Below, one piece after another: positions 1 to 6,819 of a stretch of 13,949 nucleotides of DNA. The position numbers and the translations under genes are program-made. Under the pieces are notes generated by a model. The model worked only from the letters and a program-made list of their open reading frames with translations, had not been told where the DNA came from and ran no database searches. The stretch's first letter is position 1. Every line of letters begins with the position of its first letter. Origin of the DNA: Ruminococcaceae bacterium UBA3329 (GTDB taxonomy: Bacteria > Bacillota > Clostridia > Oscillospirales > Acutalibacteraceae); NCBI GenBank assembly GCA_002361875.1, contig DERX01000097.1, positions 1 to 13,949 of the forward strand, written 5' to 3'.

Positions 1-53
1 CGCTATATATTTTAAAATTTTTTTACAAATATAATGATTTTATTTCAAGTGTT

Positions 54-62
54 TGGTATAAT
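54..62 (+). promoter_or_regulatory. Extended -10 promoter of rmuC
   Basis: TATAAT at 57-62 is preceded by TGG, giving the extended -10 motif TGnTATAAT. No good -35 box lies 17 bases upstream; an extended -10 can compensate for that. Transcription would start near 69, leaving a leader of about 20 nt that carries the AAGGGGG ribosome binding site. Confidence 0.55.
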
Positions 63-89
63 TAAGAAATATAATAAGGGGGAATAACT

Positions 90-1391
90 ATGGACAAAGC
101 TATTTATATTATTTTAGGTTTGATTTTTGCAATGACCGCCGTCCTTGCGGTAATGATTATCTTGCTTTACGGCAAAATAAAAAAATCGGCGGATTCGTCC
201 TCCGTTGACAGTAAAATTGATTCAATGCAAAAAATATTCGGTGACGAATTCAGCCGTATCCGCACGGAAAATGCAAATTCCGACAAGGCTGTCCGTGACG
301 AAATGCGTCAAAGCCTTGACGCGATGTCACAAAAAATTGACGAGCAAGGCAAGCACACTGTTGATATGCTCATAAACATTCGTGACAAGAACACGGAAAA
401 TGCAGACAGGCAAAATAAAGTGCTTGAAAATTCAATTGCCAAAATGCAGGAGTCAAATGAGAAAAAGCTTGAAGAAATGAGGGCAACTGTTGACGAAAAG
501 CTCACATCTACCCTCACAACACGGCTCGATTCCTCATTCAAAACCGTTTCGGAACAGCTTGAAAAGCTTTATAAATCACTCGGTGAAATGCAAACTCTTT
601 CTTCGGGCGTTACGGAGAATGTTTCCGCACTTAACCGTGTGCTTACAAATGTCAAAGCAAGAGGAACATGGGCAGAGGTTCAATTGCAGGGAATACTTGA
701 CCAGACCATACCCGGTATGTACGAAACCAATGTTGCCACAGTCCCGAATTCCGCCGAGCGAGTTGAATTTGCAATTAAAATCCCGTCCTCTGAAAAGGGT
801 GAAAAGGACATTTTACTGCCCCTTGACTCAAAATTCCCGATGGAGGATTACATTCGTTTAAATTCCGCCGCTGACAGCGCCGATGCAGAAGCGCTCAAAG
901 AGGCGAGAAAAGCGCTTGAAAAACGTATTCTTAATGAGGCAAAGGATGTTTCAAAATACATACACATTCCGAATACTACTCCTTTTGCGATTATGTACCT
1001 TGCAACAGAAGGGCTTTACGCTGAAATTGCCTCATCACGCACGGGACTTCCCGAAAAAATTCAGAAGGATTACAATGTTATGATTGCAGGTCCGAGCACA
1101 ATTACGGCACTTTTAAACTCGCTTTCAATGGGATTTAAAACAGTTGCAATAAACGAAAAAGCAAATGAGGTTCGCGAGCTTTTGTCGGCGGTTAAAACTC
1201 AATACGACAAATTTGACGGACTGCTTGTAAAGGCACGCAAAAAGATTGACGAGGCAGGCAAAACAATTGACGATGCGCAGTCAAGAAACAACCTTATTCA
1301 GAAAAAGCTCCGCACAGTTGAATCGCTTGACTCTGCCGCCGCTGAAAAATTGCTTTCCGACGGCTCGGCAATATTTATATCCGACGATTAA
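90..1391 (+). CDS. rmuC: RmuC family DNA recombination protein
   Basis: Predicted RmuC-family protein of 433 aa. In E. coli rmuC loss affects recombination at short inverted repeats, and the core is related to restriction-nuclease folds; the biochemical activity is poorly defined. Residues 4-27 form one hydrophobic N-terminal anchor. Residues about 40-180 are a long charged, heptad-like coiled coil. The core (about 185-395) carries the family landmarks: a G-x-W-x-E motif from G192, the LPLDSKFP motif at 243-250, TPFAIMYLATEGLY near 297-310 and the IAGPSTITALLNSL stretch near 332-345. It is probably an inner-face membrane-anchored protein. The ATG is preceded by AAGGGGG at a good distance. It appears monocistronic, with a separate promoter before the next gene. 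The family call is secure; the role in this organism is inferred. Confidence 0.93.
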   Translation: MDKAIYIILGLIFAMTAVLAVMIILLYGKIKKSADSSSVDSKIDSMQKIFGDEFSRIRTENANSDKAVRDEMRQSLDAMSQKIDEQGKHTVDMLINIRDKNTENADRQNKVLENSIAKMQESNEKKLEEMRATVDEKLTSTLTTRLDSSFKTVSEQLEKLYKSLGEMQTLSSGVTENVSALNRVLTNVKARGTWAEVQLQGILDQTIPGMYETNVATVPNSAERVEFAIKIPSSEKGEKDILLPLDSKFPMEDYIRLNSAADSADAEALKEARKALEKRILNEAKDVSKYIHIPNTTPFAIMYLATEGLYAEIASSRTGLPEKIQKDYNVMIAGPSTITALLNSLSMGFKTVAINEKANEVRELLSAVKTQYDKFDGLLVKARKKIDEAGKTIDDAQSRNNLIQKKLRTVESLDSAAAEKLLSDGSAIFISDD

Positions 1392-1413
1392 ATTTAGACA
1401 AAAATCTTGCATT

Positions 1414-1442
1414 TTGACTGATTTTGTTTTATCATATAAAAT
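1414..1442 (+). promoter_or_regulatory. SigA-type promoter of the GH3 gene
   Basis: TTGACT at 1414-1419 and TAAAAT at 1437-1442 are separated by exactly 17 bases. The predicted start is near 1449, giving a leader of about 29 nt. The -10 box lies inside a short imperfect palindrome (ATCAT at 1431-1435, ATGAT at 1441-1445), a possible operator of unknown meaning. Confidence 0.65.
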
Positions 1443-1477
1443 GATACATTTTGTATATGAGATTAGGAGGAAAAACT

Positions 1478-3925
1478 ATGGCATTAAAACACGCTGACCT
1501 TATCGCACAGATGACGCTTGAAGAAAAGGCAAGTATGTGCGACGGTCTTGACTACTGGCACAGCCAGCCTATTGACCGTTTGGGGATTAAATCCGTAAGT
1601 CTTAACGACGGCCCTCACGGTATCCGTAAGAAAGGCGACCCGGACGCGGCAAAGAAAGGCGAAACAGACCTTCTCAAGGGTGTTCCCGCAATCTGCTTTC
1701 CGACAGCATCTGCCACCGCTTGCTCTTGGGACACAGACCTTATCAGAAAAATGGGCGAGGCTCTCGGCGATGAATGCCGCAAGGAAAAGGTTTCTGTTCT
1801 TTTAGGCCCCGGCACAAACATTAAGCGTTCTCCCCTTTGCGGAAGAAACTTTGAATATTTCTCGGAAGACCCCGAGCTTGCAGGCGAAATGGCGGCGTCA
1901 TTTATTAACGGCGTTCAGTCAAAGGGCATAGGTACTTCACTTAAGCACTATGCGGCAAACAATCAGGAAACACGCAGAATGACAGTTAACACGGTAGTTG
2001 ACGAGAGAACTCTTCGTGAAATTTACCTTCGTCCCTTTGAAATTGCAGTTAAAAAGGCACAGCCCTGGACTGTTATGTGCGCTTATGAGCGTCTTAACGG
2101 TGACTACTGCGCAGAAAACAAATGGCTTTTAACTGATGTTCTTCGCGGCGATTTCGGCTATGAAAATCTTGTCGTTACCGACTGGGGCGCAGAAAACCAG
2201 AGAGTTCCCGGTCTTAAAGCGGGTCAGGAAATTGAAATGCCCACATCTTCGGGCGACGGCACAAAGCTTATTATTAACGCAGTTAAAGACGGCACTCTTG
2301 ACGAGGCTGTTCTTGACCACGCTGTTGACCTTATACTCAATATGGTTGACAAATCAGTTGCAACCTTAGGCGATTATACATACGACCCTGACGAGCACCA
2401 TGAGCTCGCCCGTGAAATTGCGGGTCAGTGCATGGTTCTTATGAAGAATGACGGCGGTATTCTTCCTCTTAAAAAGACACAGAAAATCGCAGTTATCGGC
2501 GAAATGGCGAAGAAGCCCCGTTACCAGGGCGCAGGCTCATCGCTCATTAACCCCATAAAGCTTGACAACGCTTGCGATACTCTCACCGAAATGGGCATAA
2601 ATTATGATTATGCTCCCGGTTACAGCACCGCAAAGAAAAACAAGATTTCAGACGATACATTTGTAGCAGAAGCTGTTGCAAAAGCGAAAGATGCAGAAGT
2701 TGCAGTTCTCTTTATCGGCCTTACGGACGAATTTGAAACCGAGGGCAACGACAGAAAGCACCTCGGTATTCCGCCGCTTCATAACAGACTCGTTGAAGAA
2801 GTTCTCAAGGTTAACAAGAATGTTGTAGTAGTTCTTTCGGGCGGCTCGTCAATTGAAATGCCGTGGGCTGACGCCGTTCCGTCAATTCTCAACGGCTTCC
2901 TTACAGGTCAGGCAAGCGGCAGTGCTGTTTGCGACATTCTCTTCGGTGATGTTAACCCGTCAGGTAAATTGGCTGAAACATATCCGTTAGCACTCGAGGA
3001 TAACTCCAGCGCAAACTACTTCCCCGGCACTCCCGTTTCAGTTGAATACAGAGAGGGCGTTTATGTAGGCTACAGATATTACGATTCAGCTAATATCCCC
3101 GTTCGTTTCCCGTTCGGTCACGGTCTTTCATACACAACATTTGAGTACAGCGACATTAAACTTTCGGCTGACAGTATTAAGGATACAGACACACTGACAG
3201 TTTCGTTCAAGATTAAGAATACGGGCAGTGTTGACGGCGCTGAAATTGCACAGCTCTATGTTTCAGATACAGAGAGCACAATTTACAGACCTGTTAAAGA
3301 GCTTAAGGGCTTTAAGAAGGTATTCCTTAAGGCAGGCGAAGAGAAAGAGGTTTCAATCGACCTCGAAAAGCGTGCATTTGCATTCTACAATGTTGACGCA
3401 CACGCTTGGCAGGTTGAAAGCGGCGAATTTAAAATATTGGTAGGTGCTTCAAGCCGCGACATTAAGCTTGAGGCAAGCGTAAATGTTGAGTCAACAGATA
3501 CATACGCAATCCCCGATTACAAAGCATCTGCTCCCGCTTACTACGGCGCAAACATCAAGAATATCAGCGACGACGAGTTCAGAGCGGTTCTTGGTCACGA
3601 AATCCCTGCAAATACCCGTGACAAGAGCAAGCCTTTAACAATTCTTAACACTCTTGAGGACGCTTATGACACCAAATGGGGCGGCAGACTTTGCAGACTT
3701 CTTACGAAGTTCCTGGGCGCTGAAACAATGATGGGTGCAGTTGCGCTCCAGACGCCGATTAAGAATTTCATTTCAATGAGCTTCGGCATTTTCAGTCCCG
3801 AAATGGCGGACGGACTTCTTATGATGCTCAATGAAGGCAAATTCTGGAAGCCTCTCGGCAAGATGATAGGCGGCTTCCTCTTCAAGGGCGGAATCAAAAA
3901 GCTCGGCAGACTTAAACAAATCTGA
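1478..3925 (+). CDS. Glycoside hydrolase family 3 (beta-glucosidase-like), cytoplasmic
   Basis: Predicted retaining glycosidase, probably a beta-glucosidase or related exo-beta-glycosidase releasing sugars from oligosaccharides; the exact sugar cannot be read from sequence. The open frame extends to a TTG at 1451, but the AGGAGG at 1465-1470 sets the ATG at 1478 (815 aa). The N-terminal barrel carries NDGPHGIR (D44), GRNFEYFSEDP, KHYAAN (K156, H157) and the nucleophile motif VVTDWG with D235. The second domain has the ETEGNDR segment (420-426) that in many GH3 enzymes supplies the acid/base, then the PFGHGLSYT motif and a fibronectin III-like domain at about 562-666. An extra helical tail (about 680-815) follows. 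There is no signal peptide, so it should act inside the cell on imported oligosaccharides. Its own promoter precedes it and a strong terminator follows, so it is likely monocistronic. Confidence 0.93.
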   Translation: MALKHADLIAQMTLEEKASMCDGLDYWHSQPIDRLGIKSVSLNDGPHGIRKKGDPDAAKKGETDLLKGVPAICFPTASATACSWDTDLIRKMGEALGDECRKEKVSVLLGPGTNIKRSPLCGRNFEYFSEDPELAGEMAASFINGVQSKGIGTSLKHYAANNQETRRMTVNTVVDERTLREIYLRPFEIAVKKAQPWTVMCAYERLNGDYCAENKWLLTDVLRGDFGYENLVVTDWGAENQRVPGLKAGQEIEMPTSSGDGTKLIINAVKDGTLDEAVLDHAVDLILNMVDKSVATLGDYTYDPDEHHELAREIAGQCMVLMKNDGGILPLKKTQKIAVIGEMAKKPRYQGAGSSLINPIKLDNACDTLTEMGINYDYAPGYSTAKKNKISDDTFVAEAVAKAKDAEVAVLFIGLTDEFETEGNDRKHLGIPPLHNRLVEEVLKVNKNVVVVLSGGSSIEMPWADAVPSILNGFLTGQASGSAVCDILFGDVNPSGKLAETYPLALEDNSSANYFPGTPVSVEYREGVYVGYRYYDSANIPVRFPFGHGLSYTTFEYSDIKLSADSIKDTDTLTVSFKIKNTGSVDGAEIAQLYVSDTESTIYRPVKELKGFKKVFLKAGEEKEVSIDLEKRAFAFYNVDAHAWQVESGEFKILVGASSRDIKLEASVNVESTDTYAIPDYKASAPAYYGANIKNISDDEFRAVLGHEIPANTRDKSKPLTILNTLEDAYDTKWGGRLCRLLTKFLGAETMMGAVALQTPIKNFISMSFGIFSPEMADGLLMMLNEGKFWKPLGKMIGGFLFKGGIKKLGRLKQI

Positions 3926-3973
3926 CAAAACAAATACAAACACGCTTATATTTAAAAATTTAATCTTTTGCAA

Positions 3974-4004
3974 AACAGGCAGCTTTAAAAGTTGCCTGTT
4001 TTTT
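3974..4004 (+). terminator. Intrinsic terminator of the GH3 gene
   Basis: A 10-bp stem pairs 3974-3983 with 3991-4000 (AACAGGCAGC with GTTGCCTGTT, one G-U pair) around a 7-base loop. It runs straight into a six-T tract at 3999-4004. Confidence 0.9.
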
Positions 4005-4050
4005 CTACATTTTCATCTTCAAAATTTTCAAAAAACTTCCAATTTGTTTT

Positions 4051-4080
4051 TGAATAGAAAACGATTACAAGTGCAAAATA
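4051..4080 (+). promoter_or_regulatory. Possible SigG/SigF-type promoter of spoVT
   Basis: TGAATA at 4051-4056 and CAAAATA at 4074-4080 are 17 bases apart. This compares with the forespore SigG-type pattern as I know it (TGAATA, about 17 bases, CATACTA); the -35 matches fully and the -10 at 5 of 7 positions. No convincing SigA promoter is seen in the same interval. It fits the known forespore expression of spoVT in Bacillus subtilis, but the match could be chance in AT-rich DNA. Confidence 0.45.
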
Positions 4081-4116
4081 TTAGTGATAATTTTGAAATT
4101 AAGGAAGAGATTGATT

Positions 4117-4656
4117 ATGAAAGCAACGGGAATAGTCAGACGGATTGACGATCTCGGAAGAGTCGTCATTCCAAAGGAAATCCGCAGAACAATGCGTATT
4201 CGTGAGGGCGACCCTCTTGAAATATACACGGCTGTTGACGGCGAGGTTATTTTTAAAAAGTATTCACCTATGGGGGAAATGAGTGAATTTGCCGCGGCTT
4301 ATGCCGATGTGCTTTACAGAGCTATCGGCGAGCCTGTGCTTATAAGCGACCGTGACCGAATTGTTGCGGCGGCAGGATGCACAAAGCGTGATACAGTTGA
4401 AAAGCGTATTTCGGCGGAGCTTGAAAATATGATGGAAAACCGTGAAAATTATGTTAAATCGGCGGACAAAAAGCCGCTTTATCCGATAACGGATTTCGAC
4501 AAAAGCGCGGCGGCGGCTTACACAATCCTCGGCAACGGCGATGTTTCGGGTTCGGTGATTTTGCTCGGAAACAGTGAAGATTACACACCGTCTGTGTCAG
4601 ACATTAAGCTTATTGAGGTCGCGTCAAGATTTATCGGCAAGCAGACCGAAAGCTAA
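4117..4656 (+). CDS. spoVT: Stage V sporulation transcriptional regulator SpoVT
   Basis: AbrB-type DNA-binding regulator that tunes late forespore gene expression in Bacillus. Residues 1-50 are a swapped-hairpin AbrB domain with the near-invariant run MKATGIVRRIDDLGRVVIPK followed by EIRRTMRIREGDPLEIY. Residues about 55-179 match the GAF-like effector domain of SpoVT. The length from ATG 4117 is 179 aa, essentially that of B. subtilis SpoVT (178 aa). An alternative GTG start at 4084 would add 11 residues. ATG 4117 is preferred because AAGGAAGAG precedes it and the protein then begins exactly as the family does. The full domain set separates it from plain AbrB, which lacks the C-terminal part. 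Its presence argues that the organism forms endospores. Confidence 0.94.
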   Translation: MKATGIVRRIDDLGRVVIPKEIRRTMRIREGDPLEIYTAVDGEVIFKKYSPMGEMSEFAAAYADVLYRAIGEPVLISDRDRIVAAAGCTKRDTVEKRISAELENMMENRENYVKSADKKPLYPITDFDKSAAAAYTILGNGDVSGSVILLGNSEDYTPSVSDIKLIEVASRFIGKQTES

Positions 4657-4663
4657 AAAGCTC

Positions 4664-4692
4664 AGGGCATACCGTGCTTGGTATGCCCTGTT
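4664..4692 (+). terminator. Hairpin downstream of spoVT, probable terminator
   Basis: A perfect 10-bp stem (AGGGCATACC at 4664-4673 with GGTATGCCCT at 4680-4689) starts 7 bases after the spoVT stop. Only a broken T-run follows (GTTGGTTT), so termination may be weak. It lies between two convergent genes. Confidence 0.55.
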
Positions 4693-4716
4693 GGTTTAGT
4701 AACTATTGAATTGTCC

Positions 4717-4743
4717 TTGTAGGGTACGCCGACTCGGCATACC
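4717..4743 (+). repeat. Small palindromic repeat, TTGTAGGG family, copy 1
   Basis: The stem GGTACGCCG (4723-4731) pairs with CGGCATACC (4735-4743), with one mismatched pair, around loop ACT. The left flank is TTGTAGG. Related elements with the same flank but different stems lie at 6278, 6774, 7067, 7227 and 10347. There is no T-tract on either strand, so it is not a standard terminator. Confidence 0.75.
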
Positions 4744-4782
4744 ATGACAATATTTATATAATTTGAAATATTTTGTTTCAAT

Positions 4783-5880
4783 TTAAATTTTATTTTTATG
4801 AAGATACACATCAAGCGCTATTACATCAAAAGCGTCTACTGCACCGTCACCGTCAAAATCAGCAACCATACGCTGTTCTTCAGTCAAACTGCTTTGACAC
4901 ATAAAATAGCTTTTGAGCATTGCATAGTCATTTGAATTTATAATTCCGTCACCGTCAATATCTCCGAAATAAATAAATGGAATACTGTTTTCGCTTGCAT
5001 AAGTTGCGGCACGAGAACCGCTATAGCCGTAGATTGCTGTGAGTGATTCACACTCCTCAAAAACATTCCCTCCTATATTCGACACGCTGTCTGGAATTGC
5101 TATACTTTCAAGCGAAGTGCACACAGCGAAAGCCTGAATACCTATACTTGTCACACTGTCAGGAATTATTATATTTGTTAAAGATCTGCAAAAAACAAAA
5201 GCACCATTTCCAATACTTGTAACGCCATTTGGAATTATATAGTAATCTTCGCTTTTTCCTGCGGGATAGCCATTTAATTCTGTTACAGCTTTATTAAACA
5301 ATACCCCGTCTATATCGCAGTAATTTTTATTACCCAAACTTACATAGATATTTTCCATTGATGTGCAAATCCCAAAAGCAGCATCACCAATACTTGTAAC
5401 ACTGTCAGGAATTGTTATGCTTGTAAGTGAGATGCAATATTGGAAAGCTCCCTTGCCAATACTTGTAACGCTGTCGGGAATTGTTATATCTGTCAAAGAT
5501 CCGCAAAAAGAGAAAGCAAAATCGTCAATACTTGTAACACTATTGGGAATTATCATGCTTGCAAGAGAGGTGCAAAAATTGAAAGCCTCCTCACCAATAC
5601 TTTTCACCCTGTCGGGGATTATTACGCTTGTTAGCGAATCGCAATATTTAAAAGCAGAATCACCAATTTTAGTCACCGTATACCTGTCAAGCTGTGACGG
5701 AATAGTCAATTCTGTTGCCATTCCGTTATATTTTGTGATTTGGCAGGTTTTTTCCTCTTCCGAAATCACAGAATATTCAAAATCACCGCTTGTTTCCGCT
5801 GTTGCCGTTATTACTCCCAGCGGTATAACGGAAATCATCATACACAGCGCCAAAAATACTGAAATTGCCTTTCTTTTCAT
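4783..5880 (-). CDS. Secreted leucine-rich-repeat (BspA-like) protein with C-terminal type I dockerin
   Basis: Predicted exported 365-aa protein. Residues 1-29 are a signal peptide: MKRK, a hydrophobic core, then an ATAETS-like cleavage region. About seven to eight 23-residue repeats follow at 50-290, with consensus AFxxCxSLTxIxIPDSVTSIG, the LRR_5/BspA type often used for adhesion or ligand binding. One repeat is interrupted by a longer insert near 172-208. The C-terminus (307-365) is a dockerin: two calcium loops, DIDGDGIINSND at 307 and DFDGDGAVDAFD at 341, each with acidic or Asn ligands at loop positions 1, 3, 5, 9 and 12. Dockerins dock into cohesins, so the protein probably joins a cellulosome-like or surface complex; no cohesin is in this window. 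A good AAAGGAG site (5890-5896) precedes the ATG. It is divergent from the XRE regulator at 6026 and may be controlled by it. Confidence 0.93.
   Translation of the reverse strand: MKRKAISVFLALCMMISVIPLGVITATAETSGDFEYSVISEEEKTCQITKYNGMATELTIPSQLDRYTVTKIGDSAFKYCDSLTSVIIPDRVKSIGEEAFNFCTSLASMIIPNSVTSIDDFAFSFCGSLTDITIPDSVTSIGKGAFQYCISLTSITIPDSVTSIGDAAFGICTSMENIYVSLGNKNYCDIDGVLFNKAVTELNGYPAGKSEDYYIIPNGVTSIGNGAFVFCRSLTNIIIPDSVTSIGIQAFAVCTSLESIAIPDSVSNIGGNVFEECESLTAIYGYSGSRAATYASENSIPFIYFGDIDGDGIINSNDYAMLKSYFMCQSSLTEEQRMVADFDGDGAVDAFDVIALDVYLHKNKI
5076..5660 (-). repeat. Tandem 69-bp coding repeats inside the LRR gene
   Basis: The protein repeats are visible at DNA level as a roughly 69-base period. 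Blocks around CCAATACTTGTAACACTGTC (plus-strand reading) recur near 5133-5160, 5211-5230, 5389-5408, 5456-5476 and 5526-5550. Such near-identical units can change copy number by slippage or recombination. Confidence 0.7.
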
Positions 5881-5906
5881 TTTCTATACTCCTTTTGTAC
5901 ACATTT

Positions 5907-5982
5907 ATATAACCGTATAGTTATATATTAAACAATTATAATAACCAAACGGTTATTTGCCAATATAATTATACGGTTATAT
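5907..5982. promoter_or_regulatory. Cluster of three palindromic operator-like sites between divergent genes
   Basis: Site 1 is ATATAAC (5907-5913) with GTTATAT (5920-5926). Site 2 is AATAACC (5940-5946) with GGTTATT (5951-5957). Site 3 is ATATAA (5963-5968) with TTATAT (5977-5982). All share an ACGGTTAT-type half-site, seen as ATAACCGT at 5910-5917 or ACGGTTAT in sites 2 and 3. They overlap the likely promoters of both the LRR-dockerin gene and the XRE gene. XRE proteins usually bind such dyads, so auto- and cross-regulation is inferred. Confidence 0.6.
5920..5948 (-). promoter_or_regulatory. Probable promoter of the LRR-dockerin gene
   Basis: Read on the minus strand, TTGGTT (complement of 5943-5948) and TATAAC (complement of 5920-5925) are 17 bases apart. 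Both boxes overlap the palindromic sites described at 5907-5957. The match to consensus is fair, not strong. Confidence 0.45.
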
Positions 5983-5985
5983 GAT
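5957..5985 (+). promoter_or_regulatory. SigA-type promoter of the XRE regulator gene
   Basis: TTGCCA at 5957-5962 and TATGAT at 5980-5985 have exactly 17 bases between them. Palindromic site 3 lies between and over the boxes and site 2 abuts the -35. Predicted transcription start is near 5992, with AAAGGTAGG at 6009-6017 as the ribosome binding site. Confidence 0.65.
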
Positions 5986-6025
5986 AAAATTTCTGTATTG
6001 CAAAATCCAAAGGTAGGTTTTTTAA

Positions 6026-6244
6026 ATGTATTATTATCGGCGTCTGCGGGATTTGCGTGAGGACAGGGATTTAAAACAGTCAGACATCAGCGACTATTTG
6101 GGTATGAAACAGCCGCAGTACAACCGTTATGAAACAGGTACCCGAGAGTTGCCTTTACACCATTTGGCTGCGCTTTGCCGTTTTTACAATGTATCCGCCG
6201 ATTACATTTTGGAATTAACCGACGAAGCAAAACCTTTGAAATGA
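6026..6244 (+). CDS. Small XRE-family helix-turn-helix transcriptional regulator
   Basis: A 72-aa protein consisting almost only of a Cro/C1-type helix-turn-helix domain. The pattern L-x-x-L-R-E-D-R-D-L-K-Q-S-D-I begins near residue 7. QPQYNRYETGTRELP (29-43) covers the recognition helix and its characteristic YE-x-G. LAALCRFYNVSADYIL then completes the five-helix fold. It lacks any ligand, peptidase or oligomerisation domain, so it probably acts as a simple dimeric repressor. The start has AAAGGTAGG eight bases upstream. Three dyads in the upstream intergenic region overlap its promoter and that of the divergent LRR-dockerin gene, making these the likely targets. The domain call is secure and the targets are inferred. 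Confidence 0.9.
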   Translation: MYYYRRLRDLREDRDLKQSDISDYLGMKQPQYNRYETGTRELPLHHLAALCRFYNVSADYILELTDEAKPLK

Positions 6245-6277
6245 TTTACAATAACAGATAAAAATAAATACTGTGAT

Positions 6278-6307
6278 TTTGTAAGGTACGCCGAGTCGGC
6301 GTACCTT
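6278..6307 (+). repeat. Small palindromic repeat, TTGTAGGG family, copy 2
   Basis: A perfect 11-bp stem joins AAGGTACGCCG (6283-6293) and CGGCGTACCTT (6297-6307) around loop AGT, with flank TTTGT on the left. Compared with copy 1 (4717) the stem is nearly the same but fully paired. It lies just after the XRE gene and could slow or end transcription, though only ATTTG follows. Confidence 0.75.
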
Positions 6308-6319
6308 ATTTGCATATCA

Positions 6320-6416
6320 GGAATTATATTTCCTATAATTATACACATACAGTTTCTATTTGTCAAACAAATTAGGAATTATAATTCTTGTATAATACTA
6401 TATAGGAGGAATTATA
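6320..6416 (+). promoter_or_regulatory. Promoter region with AATTATA palindromes before the broken XRE gene
   Basis: GGAATTATA occurs three times (6320-6328, 6375-6383, 6406-6414). The first lies in the dyad AATTATA (6322-6328) / TATAATT (6334-6340). The second is the perfect 12-base palindrome GAATTATAATTC (6376-6387). The third overlaps the AGGAGG ribosome binding site at 6402-6407. A TATAAT at 6391-6396 could be the -10 box; the -35 is unclear. The arrangement looks like an autoregulated promoter. Confidence 0.45.
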
Positions 6417-6749
6417 ATGCTTGTTTTCGATTTGAATGTTATAGGAAATAATCTTTACAGAGTGAGAAAGTAAAAAGGTCTTACTCAGGCAGAGGTCGCC
6501 GAAAAAGCCGAGCTTTCAGACAGGACTTATGCTGACATTGAGCGGGGAAATGTTACAATGCGAGTTGACTCTCTGCTCAAAATTTGTTCTGCTCTGCACA
6601 TTTCTCCAAACGACATTTTAACGGCAGAGAACGACATTGAAATTACCGAACAAATCATTACCGATGCAATAAAAAACTGCTCCTCAAATGAAAAGAAAAC
6701 AGCATTATGTATTTTAAACGCTTATGCTTATATTGATTCGTTAAAATAA
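6417..6749 (+). pseudogene. XRE-family regulator interrupted by a premature TAA
   Basis: From ATG 6417, behind a strong AGGAGG at 6402-6407, the frame reads MLVFDLNVIGNNLYRVRK. It then meets TAA at 6471-6473 and continues in the same frame as KGLTQAEVAEKAELSDRTY through to a stop at 6747-6749. Without the stop it would be a normal 110-aa protein: a helix-turn-helix domain in about residues 10-65, with the recognition-helix region and the IERGNVT turn, and a short helical tail. The stop replaces a position that is usually Glu, Gln or Ala in the R-K-x-K-G-L-T-Q motif; GAA or CAA to TAA is one base change. The frame has stayed open after the stop, so the mutation looks recent, or it is a sequencing error. 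A downstream start would lose helix 1. Normal genes here end in TAA, so recoding is unlikely. Confidence 0.8.
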
Positions 6750-6773
6750 ACCATTTTATTTCGTGTCTGAAAC

Positions 6774-6802
6774 GGTACGATGTGGGCATCGTACCCTACA
6801 AG
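6774..6802 (-). repeat. Small palindromic repeat, TTGTAGGG family, copy 3
   Basis: A perfect 9-bp stem, GGTACGATG (6774-6782) with CATCGTACC (6787-6795), has loop TGGG. The flank CCCTACAA lies on the right, so the element is in the opposite orientation to copies 1 and 2. A further GTAGGGTGCGACGACTCGG stretch follows at 6802-6820 and looks like a decayed neighbour. Confidence 0.75.
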
Positions 6803-6819
6803 TAGGGTGCGACGACTCG

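Noticed and set aside
1451..1477. TTG start extending the GH3 protein by nine residues
   Set aside because: The AGGAGG site lies inside this extension and is properly spaced for ATG 1478, and the transcript starts at about 1449.
4723..4743. Palindrome as a terminator for spoVT or the LRR gene
   Set aside because: No T-tract follows on either strand and the same element occurs elsewhere as a dispersed repeat.
5363..5920. A 185-codon plus-strand open frame opposite the LRR-dockerin gene
   Set aside because: It is antisense to the repeats, has no ribosome binding site of its own and its apparent repeats simply mirror the LRR units.
6471..6473. TAA read as a sense codon (recoding)
   Set aside because: Other genes in the window end cleanly at TAA and no recoding signal is visible.
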